Under the pieces are notes generated by a model. That model had not been told where the DNA came from. It saw only the letters and a program-made list of their open reading frames with translations, and ran no database searches. Below, piece by piece: positions 33,533-42,216 of a stretch of DNA of 49,148 nucleotides. This DNA comes from CBIFWW01 sp966186435. Its GTDB lineage: Bacteria > Pseudomonadota > Gammaproteobacteria > Enterobacterales > Enterobacteriaceae. How positions within the stretch are numbered: the stretch's first letter is position 1; each line of letters starts with the position of its first letter. A program made the position numbers and the translations under genes. The stretch lies in contig CBIFWW010000006.1 of the NCBI GenBank assembly GCA_966186435.1, positions 1 through 49,148 of the forward strand, in the 5' to 3' direction.

Positions 33533-34078
33533 ATGAACCGTTTTATCATCGCTGATTCAAGCAAATGTATCGGCTGCCGCACCTGCGAAGTTGCCTGTGT
33601 GGTGTCACACCAAAATGAACAGGACTGCTCCGCCCTGTCACCAAAGAACTTCCATCCACGTATCCACGTGGTTAAAGGCGCGGAAATTTCCACCGCCATG
33701 ATGTGCCGTCAGTGTGAAGATGCGCCTTGTGCTAACGTCTGCCCGAACGGCGCCCTGGTGCGTGAAAACGACTTTATCAATGTGATTCAGGAACGTTGCA
33801 TCGGATGCAAAACCTGTGTGGTTGCCTGCCCTTATGGCGCCATGGAAGTGGTCCGCCGCCCGGTGGTTCGCAACAGCGGTGCTGGCTTGAATGTGCTGAG
33901 TGAAAAAGCCGAAGCCAACAAATGCGATCTGTGTAATCACCGTGAAGACGGCCCGGCCTGTATCCAGGCATGCCCGACCAACGCGATTATCATGGTTGAC
34001 CGCAACAAGTTAGCTGAAATCAGTGCCGAGCGCCGCCGTCGCGCTGCGCTGGATACTTCTGCGTCACTGATTTTTTAA
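33533..34078 (+). CDS. hydN: Electron transport protein HydN
   Basis: HydN is a 181-residue four-cluster ferredoxin-like protein related to HycB, with a role in electron transfer from formate dehydrogenase H. Cysteine groups are CIGCRTCEVAC (about 12), CRQCEDAPCANVCP (about 56), CIGCKTCVVACP (about 88) and CDLC...CIQACP (about 130). The start at 33533 (MNRFIIADSSKCIGC) parallels HycB and has GGAGA nearby; a longer frame crosses the promoter. It leads a likely hydN-hypF-nickel transporter unit. E. coli HydN is about 175 residues. Confidence 0.94.
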   Translation: MNRFIIADSSKCIGCRTCEVACVVSHQNEQDCSALSPKNFHPRIHVVKGAEISTAMMCRQCEDAPCANVCPNGALVRENDFINVIQERCIGCKTCVVACPYGAMEVVRRPVVRNSGAGLNVLSEKAEANKCDLCNHREDGPACIQACPTNAIIMVDRNKLAEISAERRRRAALDTSASLIF

Positions 34079-34205
34079 TATTATCTTAGGTACTCACCTG
34101 GCTTTGTCCCGGTGAATATCGCTGTCTGTGCGCGCCAAGGGAACTTTAGCGCGATAATCCCCATACGCGGAGCAGCGTCGCTGCCGCGTCCTTTTTCGGC
34201 AACAA

Positions 34206-36437
34206 ATGAACAGTAATGGTGTGGTGCTACGGGTCCGTGGCAAGGTACAAGGGGTTGGATTTCGGCCATTTGTCTGGCAGTTGGCGCAACAGCTTGGCCT
34301 ACATGGCGACGTGCGTAATGATGGCGCAGGGGTGGAAATCCGCCTGCTGCTACCCATCCACGGTTTCATCTACCGGTTGCGTACCCAGTGCCCGCCGCTG
34401 GCCCACATTGATGCTATTGAGCAAACGGATTTCCACTGGCCGAGCCTGCCGGAGACCTTCAGCATCCGTGAAAGCGCTGCCGGGACGATGGACACCCAGA
34501 TTATCCCTGATGCCACTACCTGCCCGTCATGTCTGGCGGAAATGAATAATCCTAATGATCGCCGCTACTGTTACCCATTTATCAACTGCACCCACTGCGG
34601 GCCGCGTATCACCATTATCAAGGCGATGCCTTACGATCGCCCCAATACAGTGATGGCTTCCTTTCCACTGTGCCCGGCCTGTGACCAGGAATATCGTGAC
34701 CCGGCTGACCGCCGTTTTCACGCCCAGCCAGTAGCCTGCCCGGAGTGTGGGCCTACCCTGGAGTGGCAAAGCGAGCAGACCTGTTATAAAGGGGAAACGG
34801 CGCTTCAAGCCGCCTTGGCCGCCCTTAAGGCCGGGAAAATCATTGCCATAAAAGGGCTGGGTGGTTTTCATCTGGCGGTTGACGCCGGTAATGACCAGGC
34901 AATACGTCAACTGCGGCTACGTAAACGCCGCCCCAGCAAACCGCTGGCGGTGATGTTGCCGGATGACAATGGGCTATCCCCGCTGCTAACCCGCTGGTTG
35001 CATTCCCCCATCGCGCCGATTGTGCTGGTGCCGAAAAGCGACCTGCCGCTGCTCAGCACCCTGCTGGCTCCGGATCTTAACGAACTAGGGGTGATGCTGC
35101 CTTCCAACCCATTGCAGCATTTGCTGATGCAAGAGATGGGCCGCCCGCTGGTGATGACTTCCGGCAACCTGAATGGCCGTTCTCCGGCGCTGACCAACGA
35201 ACAGGTGCAAATCGACCTGGCCACCATTGCCGACGGCTTCCTGATGCACAACCGGGACATTGTCCAGCGCATGGATGACTCGGTGATGCGCCCCAATGGG
35301 GAGGTATTACGCCGAGCCAGGGGCTTTGTGCCGGATGCTTTCTCACTTCCTCCTGGATTCGACCAGGTGCCCGCCGGGCTGTGCATGGGTGCCGATCTGA
35401 AAAACACCTTCTGCATGGTGCGCGGCGGCCATGCGGTGATTAGCCAGCATCTGGGGGATTTAAGCGAAGAAGGGGTAGAGCCACAATGGCGTAAAGCGCT
35501 ACGGCTGATGACCGATATCTACCAGTTTGAGCCGAGCTGGGTCGCGGTTGATGGCCATACCGGTTATCAGTCTTCCCGTCTGGGCCGCGGCATGGGCCTG
35601 CCGGTGCACGAGATCCTGCATCATCATGCCCATATTGCCGCGTGTATGGCAGAACACCAGTGGCCCCTCGACGGTGGTCCGGTGATTGGCCTGGCGCTGG
35701 ATGGCATTGGTATGGGGGCCGGTGGCCAGCTGTGGGGCGGGGAGTGTCTGCGGGTGGATTACCACAGTTGCACCCGCCTTGGTGGCTTACCGGCGGTGGC
35801 GCTGCCCGGTAGCGACGTGGCGGCCCGCCAGCCTTGGCGGAACCTGCTGGCCCACTGCATGCGCTTTGTTCCCGGCTGGGAACATTATAGTGAAACCGAT
35901 GTGATTCGCCGCCAGATTTGGGAGCCGCTGGCTCGGGCCATCAACCGGGGAATTAACGCCCCGAAAGCCTCCTCCACCGGGCGGTTGTTTGATGCGGTAG
36001 CGGCAGCACTAGGTTGCACCCCGCTTCAGCAAAGCTATGAAGGGGAGGCCGCTGGCCGTCTTCAGGCCCTGGCCCAGCGCCATGGTCCGGTGGCGCATCC
36101 CATTGCCATGACCCTTGAGGGCAATGAGCTGGATTTAGCCGGTTTCTGGCGGCGCTGGATGGCCTGGCGTGCTTCGCCGGGGGCGAGGGCATGGGCCTTT
36201 CATGATGCCTTGGCGGCGGGGTTTGCCAAACTGGCCGCAACCCAGGCTTGCCAACAGGAGATTCAAACCATCGTTTGTGCCGGTGGCGTCATGCATAACG
36301 CCCTAATGCGCGAGCGCCTGCGCCATCACTTAAGCGAGTTCCAGGTACTGTTCCCGCAAGAGCTTCCCGCTGGCGACGGGGCTATTTCTTTTGGGCAAGC
36401 GGTGATTGCCGCCGCCCACCTTTCTCATTCGAGGTGA
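34206..36437 (+). CDS. hypF: Carbamoyltransferase HypF
   Basis: HypF uses carbamoyl phosphate and ATP to carbamoylate the C-terminal Cys of HypE, making the cyanide ligands of the Ni-Fe site. The 743 residues (E. coli 750) show all domains: N-terminal acylphosphatase (RGKVQGVGFRPFVWQLA, about 9-25), two zinc fingers (CPSC...CTHC about 106-135; CPAC...CPEC about 156-185), a YrdC-like domain (KPLAVMLP) and a C-terminal Kae1-like domain with HHHAHIAACMAEH and DGIGMG. It starts 127 bases after hydN with only a weak ribosome site. It joins the Hyp set encoded at 20708-24330. Confidence 0.96.
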   Translation: MNSNGVVLRVRGKVQGVGFRPFVWQLAQQLGLHGDVRNDGAGVEIRLLLPIHGFIYRLRTQCPPLAHIDAIEQTDFHWPSLPETFSIRESAAGTMDTQIIPDATTCPSCLAEMNNPNDRRYCYPFINCTHCGPRITIIKAMPYDRPNTVMASFPLCPACDQEYRDPADRRFHAQPVACPECGPTLEWQSEQTCYKGETALQAALAALKAGKIIAIKGLGGFHLAVDAGNDQAIRQLRLRKRRPSKPLAVMLPDDNGLSPLLTRWLHSPIAPIVLVPKSDLPLLSTLLAPDLNELGVMLPSNPLQHLLMQEMGRPLVMTSGNLNGRSPALTNEQVQIDLATIADGFLMHNRDIVQRMDDSVMRPNGEVLRRARGFVPDAFSLPPGFDQVPAGLCMGADLKNTFCMVRGGHAVISQHLGDLSEEGVEPQWRKALRLMTDIYQFEPSWVAVDGHTGYQSSRLGRGMGLPVHEILHHHAHIAACMAEHQWPLDGGPVIGLALDGIGMGAGGQLWGGECLRVDYHSCTRLGGLPAVALPGSDVAARQPWRNLLAHCMRFVPGWEHYSETDVIRRQIWEPLARAINRGINAPKASSTGRLFDAVAAALGCTPLQQSYEGEAAGRLQALAQRHGPVAHPIAMTLEGNELDLAGFWRRWMAWRASPGARAWAFHDALAAGFAKLAATQACQQEIQTIVCAGGVMHNALMRERLRHHLSEFQVLFPQELPAGDGAISFGQAVIAAAHLSHSR

Positions 36438-36441
36438 TTTA

Positions 36442-37467
36442 ATGCTGTTATCCGTTTTACGTAACAACCCGCGCGCTGGGGTACTGATGTTCGGCCTGAT
36501 ACTGGCTAACCTGGCATCCTGGGGTTGGGCGATGATGGCATTCCACAACAATACTACGCTGATGGCCGCCTGTCTGTTGGCCTGGTGCTACGGCCTGCGC
36601 CATGCGGTGGATGCTGACCATATCGCCGCTATTGATACTGTTACCCGCAAGATGATGCAGCAGAACAAGCGGCCATTTGGCGTAGGTGCCTGGTTCTCTT
36701 TAGGCCACTCGTCGATTGTGATTTTGGCGACAATAGCCATTGCCGCCACCGCCGCCGCTTTCCAGCAAAAAATGGGTTGGTTCCATGAGGTAGGCAGCAT
36801 GATCGGCGTCACCGTGTCGGCAGTGTTCCTGCTGGCGATGGCATTGATTAACCTGGTGATCCTCAAAGGTATCTGGCGCAAATTCCGCGCCTGGAAACGG
36901 GGCGAGTCGATCCTGACTGCTGATGAAGATTTCCAAGTAGCCGGGCCAATGAGCTGGCTGTTCCGCTCTGGCTTCCGCTTGGTGGGTAAAAGCTGGCATA
37001 TGTATTTGGTGGGGTTCCTGTTCGGCCTCGGTTTTGACACTGCCACCGAAATTGGGGTGCTAGGTATTTCCGCCGCCAGCGCCTCAAGTGGCATGTCCAT
37101 CTGGTCTATTCTGGTGTTCCCAGCGCTGTTTACCAGCGGTATGGCGCTGGTGGATACCCTCGACAATATGCTGATGGTGGGCGCCTACGGTTGGGCCTTT
37201 GATAAACCGCAGCGCAAGCTTTACTACAACATGACCATTACCGGCACCTCCGTGGTGGTGGCGCTGTTTATCGGTGGTCTGGAAGCCTTGGGCCTGATGA
37301 TGGATAAGCTGGATTTGCAGGGGGGCTTCTGGAGCCTGATCGCCACCTTGAATGATAACCTCGGCAATGCCGGTTTTGTGGTGGTGGGGCTGTTTGTCGC
37401 CTGTTGGGGGCTGTCGATGCTCAACTACCGCTGGAAGGGCTATGACGCCCTGGCGATTCATCAATAA
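36442..37467 (+). CDS. Nickel/cobalt permease, HoxN/HupN/NixA (NiCoT) family
   Basis: This 341-residue inner-membrane permease has about eight helices. Its signature motif is RHAVDADHIAAIDT (HX4DH, about residues 52-65). Other family motifs are LGHSSIV, LFGLGFDTATEIG and FTSGMALVDTLDNMLM. The start at 36442 has GAGGTGA upstream and lies 4 bases after hypF, so it is read with hydN-hypF. In E. coli nickel enters through the ABC system NikABCDE instead. The context points to nickel rather than cobalt supply for hydrogenase 3. A strong terminator follows. Confidence 0.92.
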   Translation: MLLSVLRNNPRAGVLMFGLILANLASWGWAMMAFHNNTTLMAACLLAWCYGLRHAVDADHIAAIDTVTRKMMQQNKRPFGVGAWFSLGHSSIVILATIAIAATAAAFQQKMGWFHEVGSMIGVTVSAVFLLAMALINLVILKGIWRKFRAWKRGESILTADEDFQVAGPMSWLFRSGFRLVGKSWHMYLVGFLFGLGFDTATEIGVLGISAASASSGMSIWSILVFPALFTSGMALVDTLDNMLMVGAYGWAFDKPQRKLYYNMTITGTSVVVALFIGGLEALGLMMDKLDLQGGFWSLIATLNDNLGNAGFVVVGLFVACWGLSMLNYRWKGYDALAIHQ

Positions 37468-37470
37468 ATC

Positions 37471-37494
37471 AAAAGGCCGCATCAGCGGCCTTTT
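37471..37494. terminator. Bidirectional terminator between the nickel permease and avtA
   Basis: AAAAGGCCGC (37471-37480) and GCGGCCTTTT (37485-37494) form a 10 bp stem around ATCA. With A tracts on one side and T tracts on the other, it works for both convergent genes. Confidence 0.88.
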
Positions 37495-37495
37495 A

Positions 37496-38758
37496 CTATC
37501 CTTCGCAGCCTGATTCAGCCCAGGCCCGCTCTATCTCCTGCGCCAGGATTTTCACCCCGGCTTCGATTTTTTCCGGCTCCGGCACATAGTTCATGCGCAT
37601 GCATTGTTGGGTGTGGGGCCAGGGCTTCTCCAGCCCCGGGAAGAAGAAGTGCCCCGGCACCATTAGCACGCCGCGCTGTTTAAGCCGTTGATAAAGCAGC
37701 TCGGTACTAATAGGTAAGTCTCTAAACCACAGCCACAGGAATATCGCCCCTTCCGGCTTATGGATCAGACAGCGCTCGGCGGGTAAATAACGACGCAGAA
37801 TCTCGATGGTTTGTTTAACCCGCTGTTGGTAGAACGGGCGCACCACGGTGTCTGACAGGCGCAGTAAATCGCCACGGCGAATCATCTCCCCGGCCATAGC
37901 CGGGCCAATCCCACCAGGGGCCAGGCTGATGATGCCGTTCATATTGCCGATGGCTTTAATGATTTTATCGTTGGCGATGATAATGCCGCAGCGGCTGCCC
38001 GGCAGCCCCAGCTTAGACAGGCTCATACACAGCACGATATTAGGGTTCCACAGGGGGCGAACATCACTAAAGATGATACCCGGGAAGGGCAGGCCATAGG
38101 CGTTGTCGATAACCAATGGGATCTGGTGTTGATGAGCCAGCTTATCGAGGCGTATCAGCTCCTCATCGGTGATCACGTTACCGGTTGGGTTGGTAGGGCG
38201 TGAAATGCAGATCATGCCGGTATCTTCGCCGATATGCAGATGATCAAAATCAACGTGGTATTTAAACTGGCCTTCCGGCAGTAGCTCGATATTCGGGCGA
38301 GTTGAGACAAACATTCCTTCTTCCAACCCGGCATCGGCATAGCCCAGGTATTCCGGCGCCAGCGGGAACAGTACCTTGCGCACCTGGCCATCGGCCCGGC
38401 GGCCAGCAAACAGGTTTAATAGGTAGAAAAACGCGCTTTGGCTACCGTTTGTCAGTGCAATATTCTGTGGCTCGATGTCCCAGCCAAACTCTTCACGGAG
38501 TAGCGCGGCCAGCACCTTAAGAAACTCACTTTTCCCCTGCGGGCCATCGTAATTACACAGGGCCTCCGTGGCTTTGCCACTGGCAAGCATCTCTGCCAGC
38601 AGCGTCTGGAAGTAATCATTCATAGCGGGAATGGAAGCCGGGTTGCCACCGCCAAGCATGATAGCGCCAGGGGTGCGTAATCCGTCATTAAGATCTTCCA
38701 TCAGGCGGGTTATGCCTGAATAGCGGGTAAATTTATCGCCGAAAAGTGAAAACGTCAT
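37496..38758 (-). CDS. avtA: Valine-pyruvate aminotransferase AvtA
   Basis: AvtA is a PLP fold-type I transaminase that interconverts valine and pyruvate with 2-oxoisovalerate and alanine. The 420 residues are close to E. coli (417) and start MTFSLFGDKFTR. The PLP lysine lies in MSLSKLGLPGSRCG (about 245). The NPTGNV motif is near 190, the cofactor-contacting YDGPQG near 90, and the C-terminal RMNY near 385. The malS-avtA order and same-strand layout are as in E. coli. Confidence 0.95.
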   Translation of the reverse strand: MTFSLFGDKFTRYSGITRLMEDLNDGLRTPGAIMLGGGNPASIPAMNDYFQTLLAEMLASGKATEALCNYDGPQGKSEFLKVLAALLREEFGWDIEPQNIALTNGSQSAFFYLLNLFAGRRADGQVRKVLFPLAPEYLGYADAGLEEGMFVSTRPNIELLPEGQFKYHVDFDHLHIGEDTGMICISRPTNPTGNVITDEELIRLDKLAHQHQIPLVIDNAYGLPFPGIIFSDVRPLWNPNIVLCMSLSKLGLPGSRCGIIIANDKIIKAIGNMNGIISLAPGGIGPAMAGEMIRRGDLLRLSDTVVRPFYQQRVKQTIEILRRYLPAERCLIHKPEGAIFLWLWFRDLPISTELLYQRLKQRGVLMVPGHFFFPGLEKPWPHTQQCMRMNYVPEPEKIEAGVKILAQEIERAWAESGCEG

Positions 38759-38887
38759 GGCCGGGCATCTACTTAAAAATAACTAAAGAGCGTCACCATA
38801 ACGTGACTGTCGGCACTGCGCAATCCATCCAAAAGGAGTGGCAATAGCGAGTTATACTACTATTACCACACATCATGGATAGTTATA

Positions 38888-40918
38888 TTATTGAGGATGG
38901 CCGGCCCAAATTATCATCACGTTATCCCCCTGATATTCACGCTGCCAGCCAACACCTGTTGCAAGGGTGAGCGTAGTTTGTTTACCCAAACCTACAGCGG
39001 GGTGGCGGGCGCGGAAAGCGCTGATTTTCTGCCAATGCTTTAGATTCCCCGCCTGGCTGCCCTGAACATCCGCCCAGTTCATATCAGAACGGGCGCCCTG
39101 AAGCGGGTCTGACCCGGTAGGGCCGAGGGGCCGTTGAGTTTCATCGCCATAAAAGATCTGCACCGCCCCTGGTGCCAGCAGCAACAGCTCTGCGGCGCGG
39201 CTGCCGCCCTCCCTGAACAGACGGGTATCGTGGGAGGATAAATAGCTCAGGACGTTGAAATCCTGCAATTTATCCGCCATTTGCTGCCAGGTTGGGCCGA
39301 TAGCCGCCAGGCAATTTACTGCGGCGGCGGCCTGCTCTTGATAATCAAAGTTGATCATCGCGTCGAAGCCGTTTTGATACCAGTGGCTGTGCATCACCCC
39401 GTGGCCCCAGGCTTCGCCGGTCATCCAGAATGGCGCATCGTCTAGTTTCTTATCCGGGTGGTTTTGCTTCCACTCGACCAGGGCGGCGCTGGCCTGGGTT
39501 TTCAACTGCTGCCAGGCGGCTGGCTCGACGTGTTTGGCGGTGTCGATACGGAAACCATCAATGCCAAAGTCCTTCACCCAGCGGCTGAGCCAGTGGGTCA
39601 GATAATCCCGTGGCGTGTAACCGGGGATTTCCCGCGCCAGGGTATCGGGCTTGTGCTGATAAAAAGGCGGTAGCCCGGAGGGCGTAGTGGATTCGGTTTT
39701 GATATCCGGCAGGAAGGAAAGGGACAGGGTGAGATCGTCATAGCCAGGGCTGTCGTAATCGCCGATATCAGTACGCACCCAGGCCTTGCCCCACCAGTTG
39801 GCCCAACTGGCTTTGTCACTGAAGTTTATATAATCGTTGAAGCTGTGCCAGGTTTGGCCCGGGCCGGGCTGCCAGTCGCTCCAGTGTTTACCGAGAATTT
39901 TCTCCTGCTCGGCACCTTTCAAGTACAGGCTGCCAAACTGATAACCCTGCATATCCGCCAAGGTGGCATAGCCGGTGTGGTTCATGACGACATCGAACAG
40001 CACCCGAATTCCCCGGCGGTGGGCTTCATCCACCAGCGTACGCAGGGCCTGCTCATCACCCATATTGGCATCCAGCCGCGTCCAGTCCATCGGGTAGTAA
40101 CCGTGGTAGGCGTAATGGGGGAAGTCGCCCTTGGTACCGCCGCCCACCCAACCGTGGATTTGTTCCAACGGGGAGCTAATCCATAACGCATTCACCCCCA
40201 ATTGCTGTAAATAGTCGAGCTTGCCCGTCAGCCCCGCCAGATCGCCCCCGTGGAAGGTGCCAATCTCTTGCTGGCCGTCACTGCGGCGGCCATAGCTATG
40301 GTCGTTGGTAGGGTCGCCGTTGGCGAAACGGTCCGTGAGGACAAAGTAGACGGTGGCATTGTGCCAGTTAAACGGGGCCGGGCCTTGGGTGGCAGCAGAC
40401 TCCAGCAGGATCAGGCCGTTACTTTCCGGGGCGGGGGTGAAGGTGACCTTGCCGCCGCTCACGCTGGCCGTTTGGCCACTGTAGAACTCCCGCACCAGGG
40501 TGCCCTCTGCAAAGCTCCCCTGTGTTGAGATAGTAATCGGTAGGCCCCCAGCTCGGGGGCAGGTGAAGGCGGCGGACGCAGCCTGTGGCGCGGCTTCCGC
40601 GACATTAATGGTTAAGGTTGGCGTACCGGAACGGGTATCCAGACGTAACTGATAATGGCCTTGGCGGAATACCCGCCAGGCAGGGGCTTCGCCAGTGCAA
40701 GGCATCAGCGACAGCATCTTATTGAGTTTAATCGGTTTATCAGGCTGCCAGCACACATGGTCAAGATTTAACCGTAAGAAACGTGTACCTTTCGCCACCT
40801 CTGCGGCGCTGGTGAACACCCCCGGCGGCGTTTCAGTAAAGGTTGGGAAACCTTCGCTTGACCAATCGGCCAGGGCAAGAGCCGGGAAAAACAGCGGGAG
40901 TATCGGGAGCCATTTCAT
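38888..40918 (-). CDS. malS: Periplasmic alpha-amylase MalS
   Basis: MalS hydrolyses maltodextrins in the periplasm. The 676 residues equal E. coli. A signal peptide (MKWLPILPLFFPALALA, cut near residue 17) is present. GH13 motifs are DVVMNHTGY (region I), GFRIDTAKHVEP with the nucleophile Asp (II), WMTGEAWGHG with the acid/base Glu (III) and YLSSHDTRLF with the third Asp (IV). Cysteines in the N-terminal extension could form the disulfides known in MalS. MalT-type boxes upstream suggest maltose control. The gene is divergent from bax, as in E. coli. Confidence 0.96.
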   Translation of the reverse strand: MKWLPILPLFFPALALADWSSEGFPTFTETPPGVFTSAAEVAKGTRFLRLNLDHVCWQPDKPIKLNKMLSLMPCTGEAPAWRVFRQGHYQLRLDTRSGTPTLTINVAEAAPQAASAAFTCPRAGGLPITISTQGSFAEGTLVREFYSGQTASVSGGKVTFTPAPESNGLILLESAATQGPAPFNWHNATVYFVLTDRFANGDPTNDHSYGRRSDGQQEIGTFHGGDLAGLTGKLDYLQQLGVNALWISSPLEQIHGWVGGGTKGDFPHYAYHGYYPMDWTRLDANMGDEQALRTLVDEAHRRGIRVLFDVVMNHTGYATLADMQGYQFGSLYLKGAEQEKILGKHWSDWQPGPGQTWHSFNDYINFSDKASWANWWGKAWVRTDIGDYDSPGYDDLTLSLSFLPDIKTESTTPSGLPPFYQHKPDTLAREIPGYTPRDYLTHWLSRWVKDFGIDGFRIDTAKHVEPAAWQQLKTQASAALVEWKQNHPDKKLDDAPFWMTGEAWGHGVMHSHWYQNGFDAMINFDYQEQAAAAVNCLAAIGPTWQQMADKLQDFNVLSYLSSHDTRLFREGGSRAAELLLLAPGAVQIFYGDETQRPLGPTGSDPLQGARSDMNWADVQGSQAGNLKHWQKISAFRARHPAVGLGKQTTLTLATGVGWQREYQGDNVMIIWAGHPQ

Positions 40919-40990
40919 GGTGAAAGATCTCTGATGTTTTCTGCCACTGTGCCATAGCTAAGCGGATTAAAAATCCTCCACAAATCAAAG

Positions 40991-41019
40991 GATGGGGGCG
41001 GAGAGAGCGGGATGAGCGG
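40991..41019 (-). promoter_or_regulatory. Possible MalT boxes upstream of malS
   Basis: CGGGATGAGC (41008-41017) matches the MalT box GGGGATGAGG at eight of ten positions. A second, poorer match lies at 40989-40998 (AGGATGGGGG). They are about 75-100 bases upstream of the malS ATG. Because only the core is conserved, this is a suggestion supported mainly by the known MalT control of E. coli malS. Confidence 0.4.
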
Positions 41020-41231
41020 TAAATGGTTTTTTTTGCCAGTTTCACGCGTTTAGCCCGCTGTTTATCCCTATTTTATACCGTCATAAGAAGTTCCTGCGTG
41101 ACAACGTTTCGGAATCGGACTATTTCTTATGGTGCCTTTGTCGTCTACTTTTGCTAAGCTTCGGGTTTAATTGCTCGAATGTATGCTCAAAAATAAGGCG
41201 TTGGAATGATTTAATCCGACCAGGAGAAACA

Positions 41232-42164
41232 ATGATATTGATTCCGAACCGACGAATCGGGGCTGGGATACTCATGTTGCTTACGCTGACATTTTCAGGT
41301 GGCGTTTTTGCCACACAGCACACGACAACCAAGAGTCATAAAGCCCCATCAACCAAGACACAAAGCAAAGCAAAGCAATCCGTTAGCAAGAAAGCAGTAA
41401 AGAAAACGGCAGTAAAATCTTCAACACATAAGACCAAAAGCGCAAAAGCGAAAACGTCGGTGGCGAAGTTAAGCAAGGGTTTGGCAAGTAGTAAACAAGA
41501 GTATTCTCGCAATAGTGAAAACAGCAGTTCACTTCCTGATTTGCGAAAATACCCTTCCGGTACAGCGAGAAAGAAAGCCTTCATCCGGACGGTCATGCCA
41601 TACATCTCTAAGCAAAATGCCGCGATTACTGCAGACCGTAACTGGCTGATTTCTAAACAGTATGACGGGGAATGGTCGCCGGCTGAACGCACGCGTCTGA
41701 AGACGCTGGCCAGCCGCTACAAAGTGAGCTGGAATGGCAATACCCGTTCAGTACCGTGGAACTCGCTGCTTGAGCGTGTTGATATTATCCCTGCCAGCAT
41801 GGTTGCCACCATGGCGGCAGCAGAAAGTGGCTGGGGCACCTCTAAGCTTGCCCGTAGCAACAACAACCTGTTTGGGATGAAGTGTGTTAAAGGCCATTGC
41901 ACCAATGCCCCTGGCAAGGTTAAAGGCTATTCACACTTTGAATCGGTGAATGATGGGGTAAATGCCTACGTGGCAAACCTTAATACTCACCCGGCTTACA
42001 ATTCATTCCGTAAGTCCCGCGCCCAGTTGCGTAAGCAGGATGAAGAATTGACTGCCAGCAACATGATTCATAAGCTGAAGGGGTACTCCACCCGTGGTCA
42101 AAGCTACAACAATTATCTGTTTGCGATGTATCAAAGCAACCAGCGCTTGTTAGCGACCAACTAA
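41232..42164 (+). CDS. bax: Bax family glucosaminidase-like protein
   Basis: Bax belongs to the FlgJ/Bax glucosaminidase family, which cuts peptidoglycan glycan strands. The 310-residue product starts at 41232, with CAGGAGA upstream. A signal peptide (MILIPNRRIGAGILMLLTL...GVFA, about 27 residues) is followed by a Lys/Ser/Thr-rich, low-complexity linker (about 30-85). The catalytic domain includes PASMVATMAAAESGWGTSKLARSNNNLFGMKC, with the putative catalytic Glu in AAES. E. coli Bax is about 274 residues, so the linker is longer here. It is probably periplasmic. Confidence 0.9.
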   Translation: MILIPNRRIGAGILMLLTLTFSGGVFATQHTTTKSHKAPSTKTQSKAKQSVSKKAVKKTAVKSSTHKTKSAKAKTSVAKLSKGLASSKQEYSRNSENSSSLPDLRKYPSGTARKKAFIRTVMPYISKQNAAITADRNWLISKQYDGEWSPAERTRLKTLASRYKVSWNGNTRSVPWNSLLERVDIIPASMVATMAAAESGWGTSKLARSNNNLFGMKCVKGHCTNAPGKVKGYSHFESVNDGVNAYVANLNTHPAYNSFRKSRAQLRKQDEELTASNMIHKLKGYSTRGQSYNNYLFAMYQSNQRLLATN

Positions 42165-42181
42165 GTTGCCAATAATCCCAG

Positions 42182-42212
42182 AAAGGAGGAAACCCAGGTT
42201 TCCTCCTTTTTT
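42182..42212. terminator. Terminator between bax and wecH
   Basis: AAAGGAGGAAA (42182-42192) and TTTCCTCCTTT (42199-42209) form an 11 bp stem around CCCAGG, followed by more T. It can serve both convergent genes. Confidence 0.9.
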
Positions 42213-42216
42213 GTGC

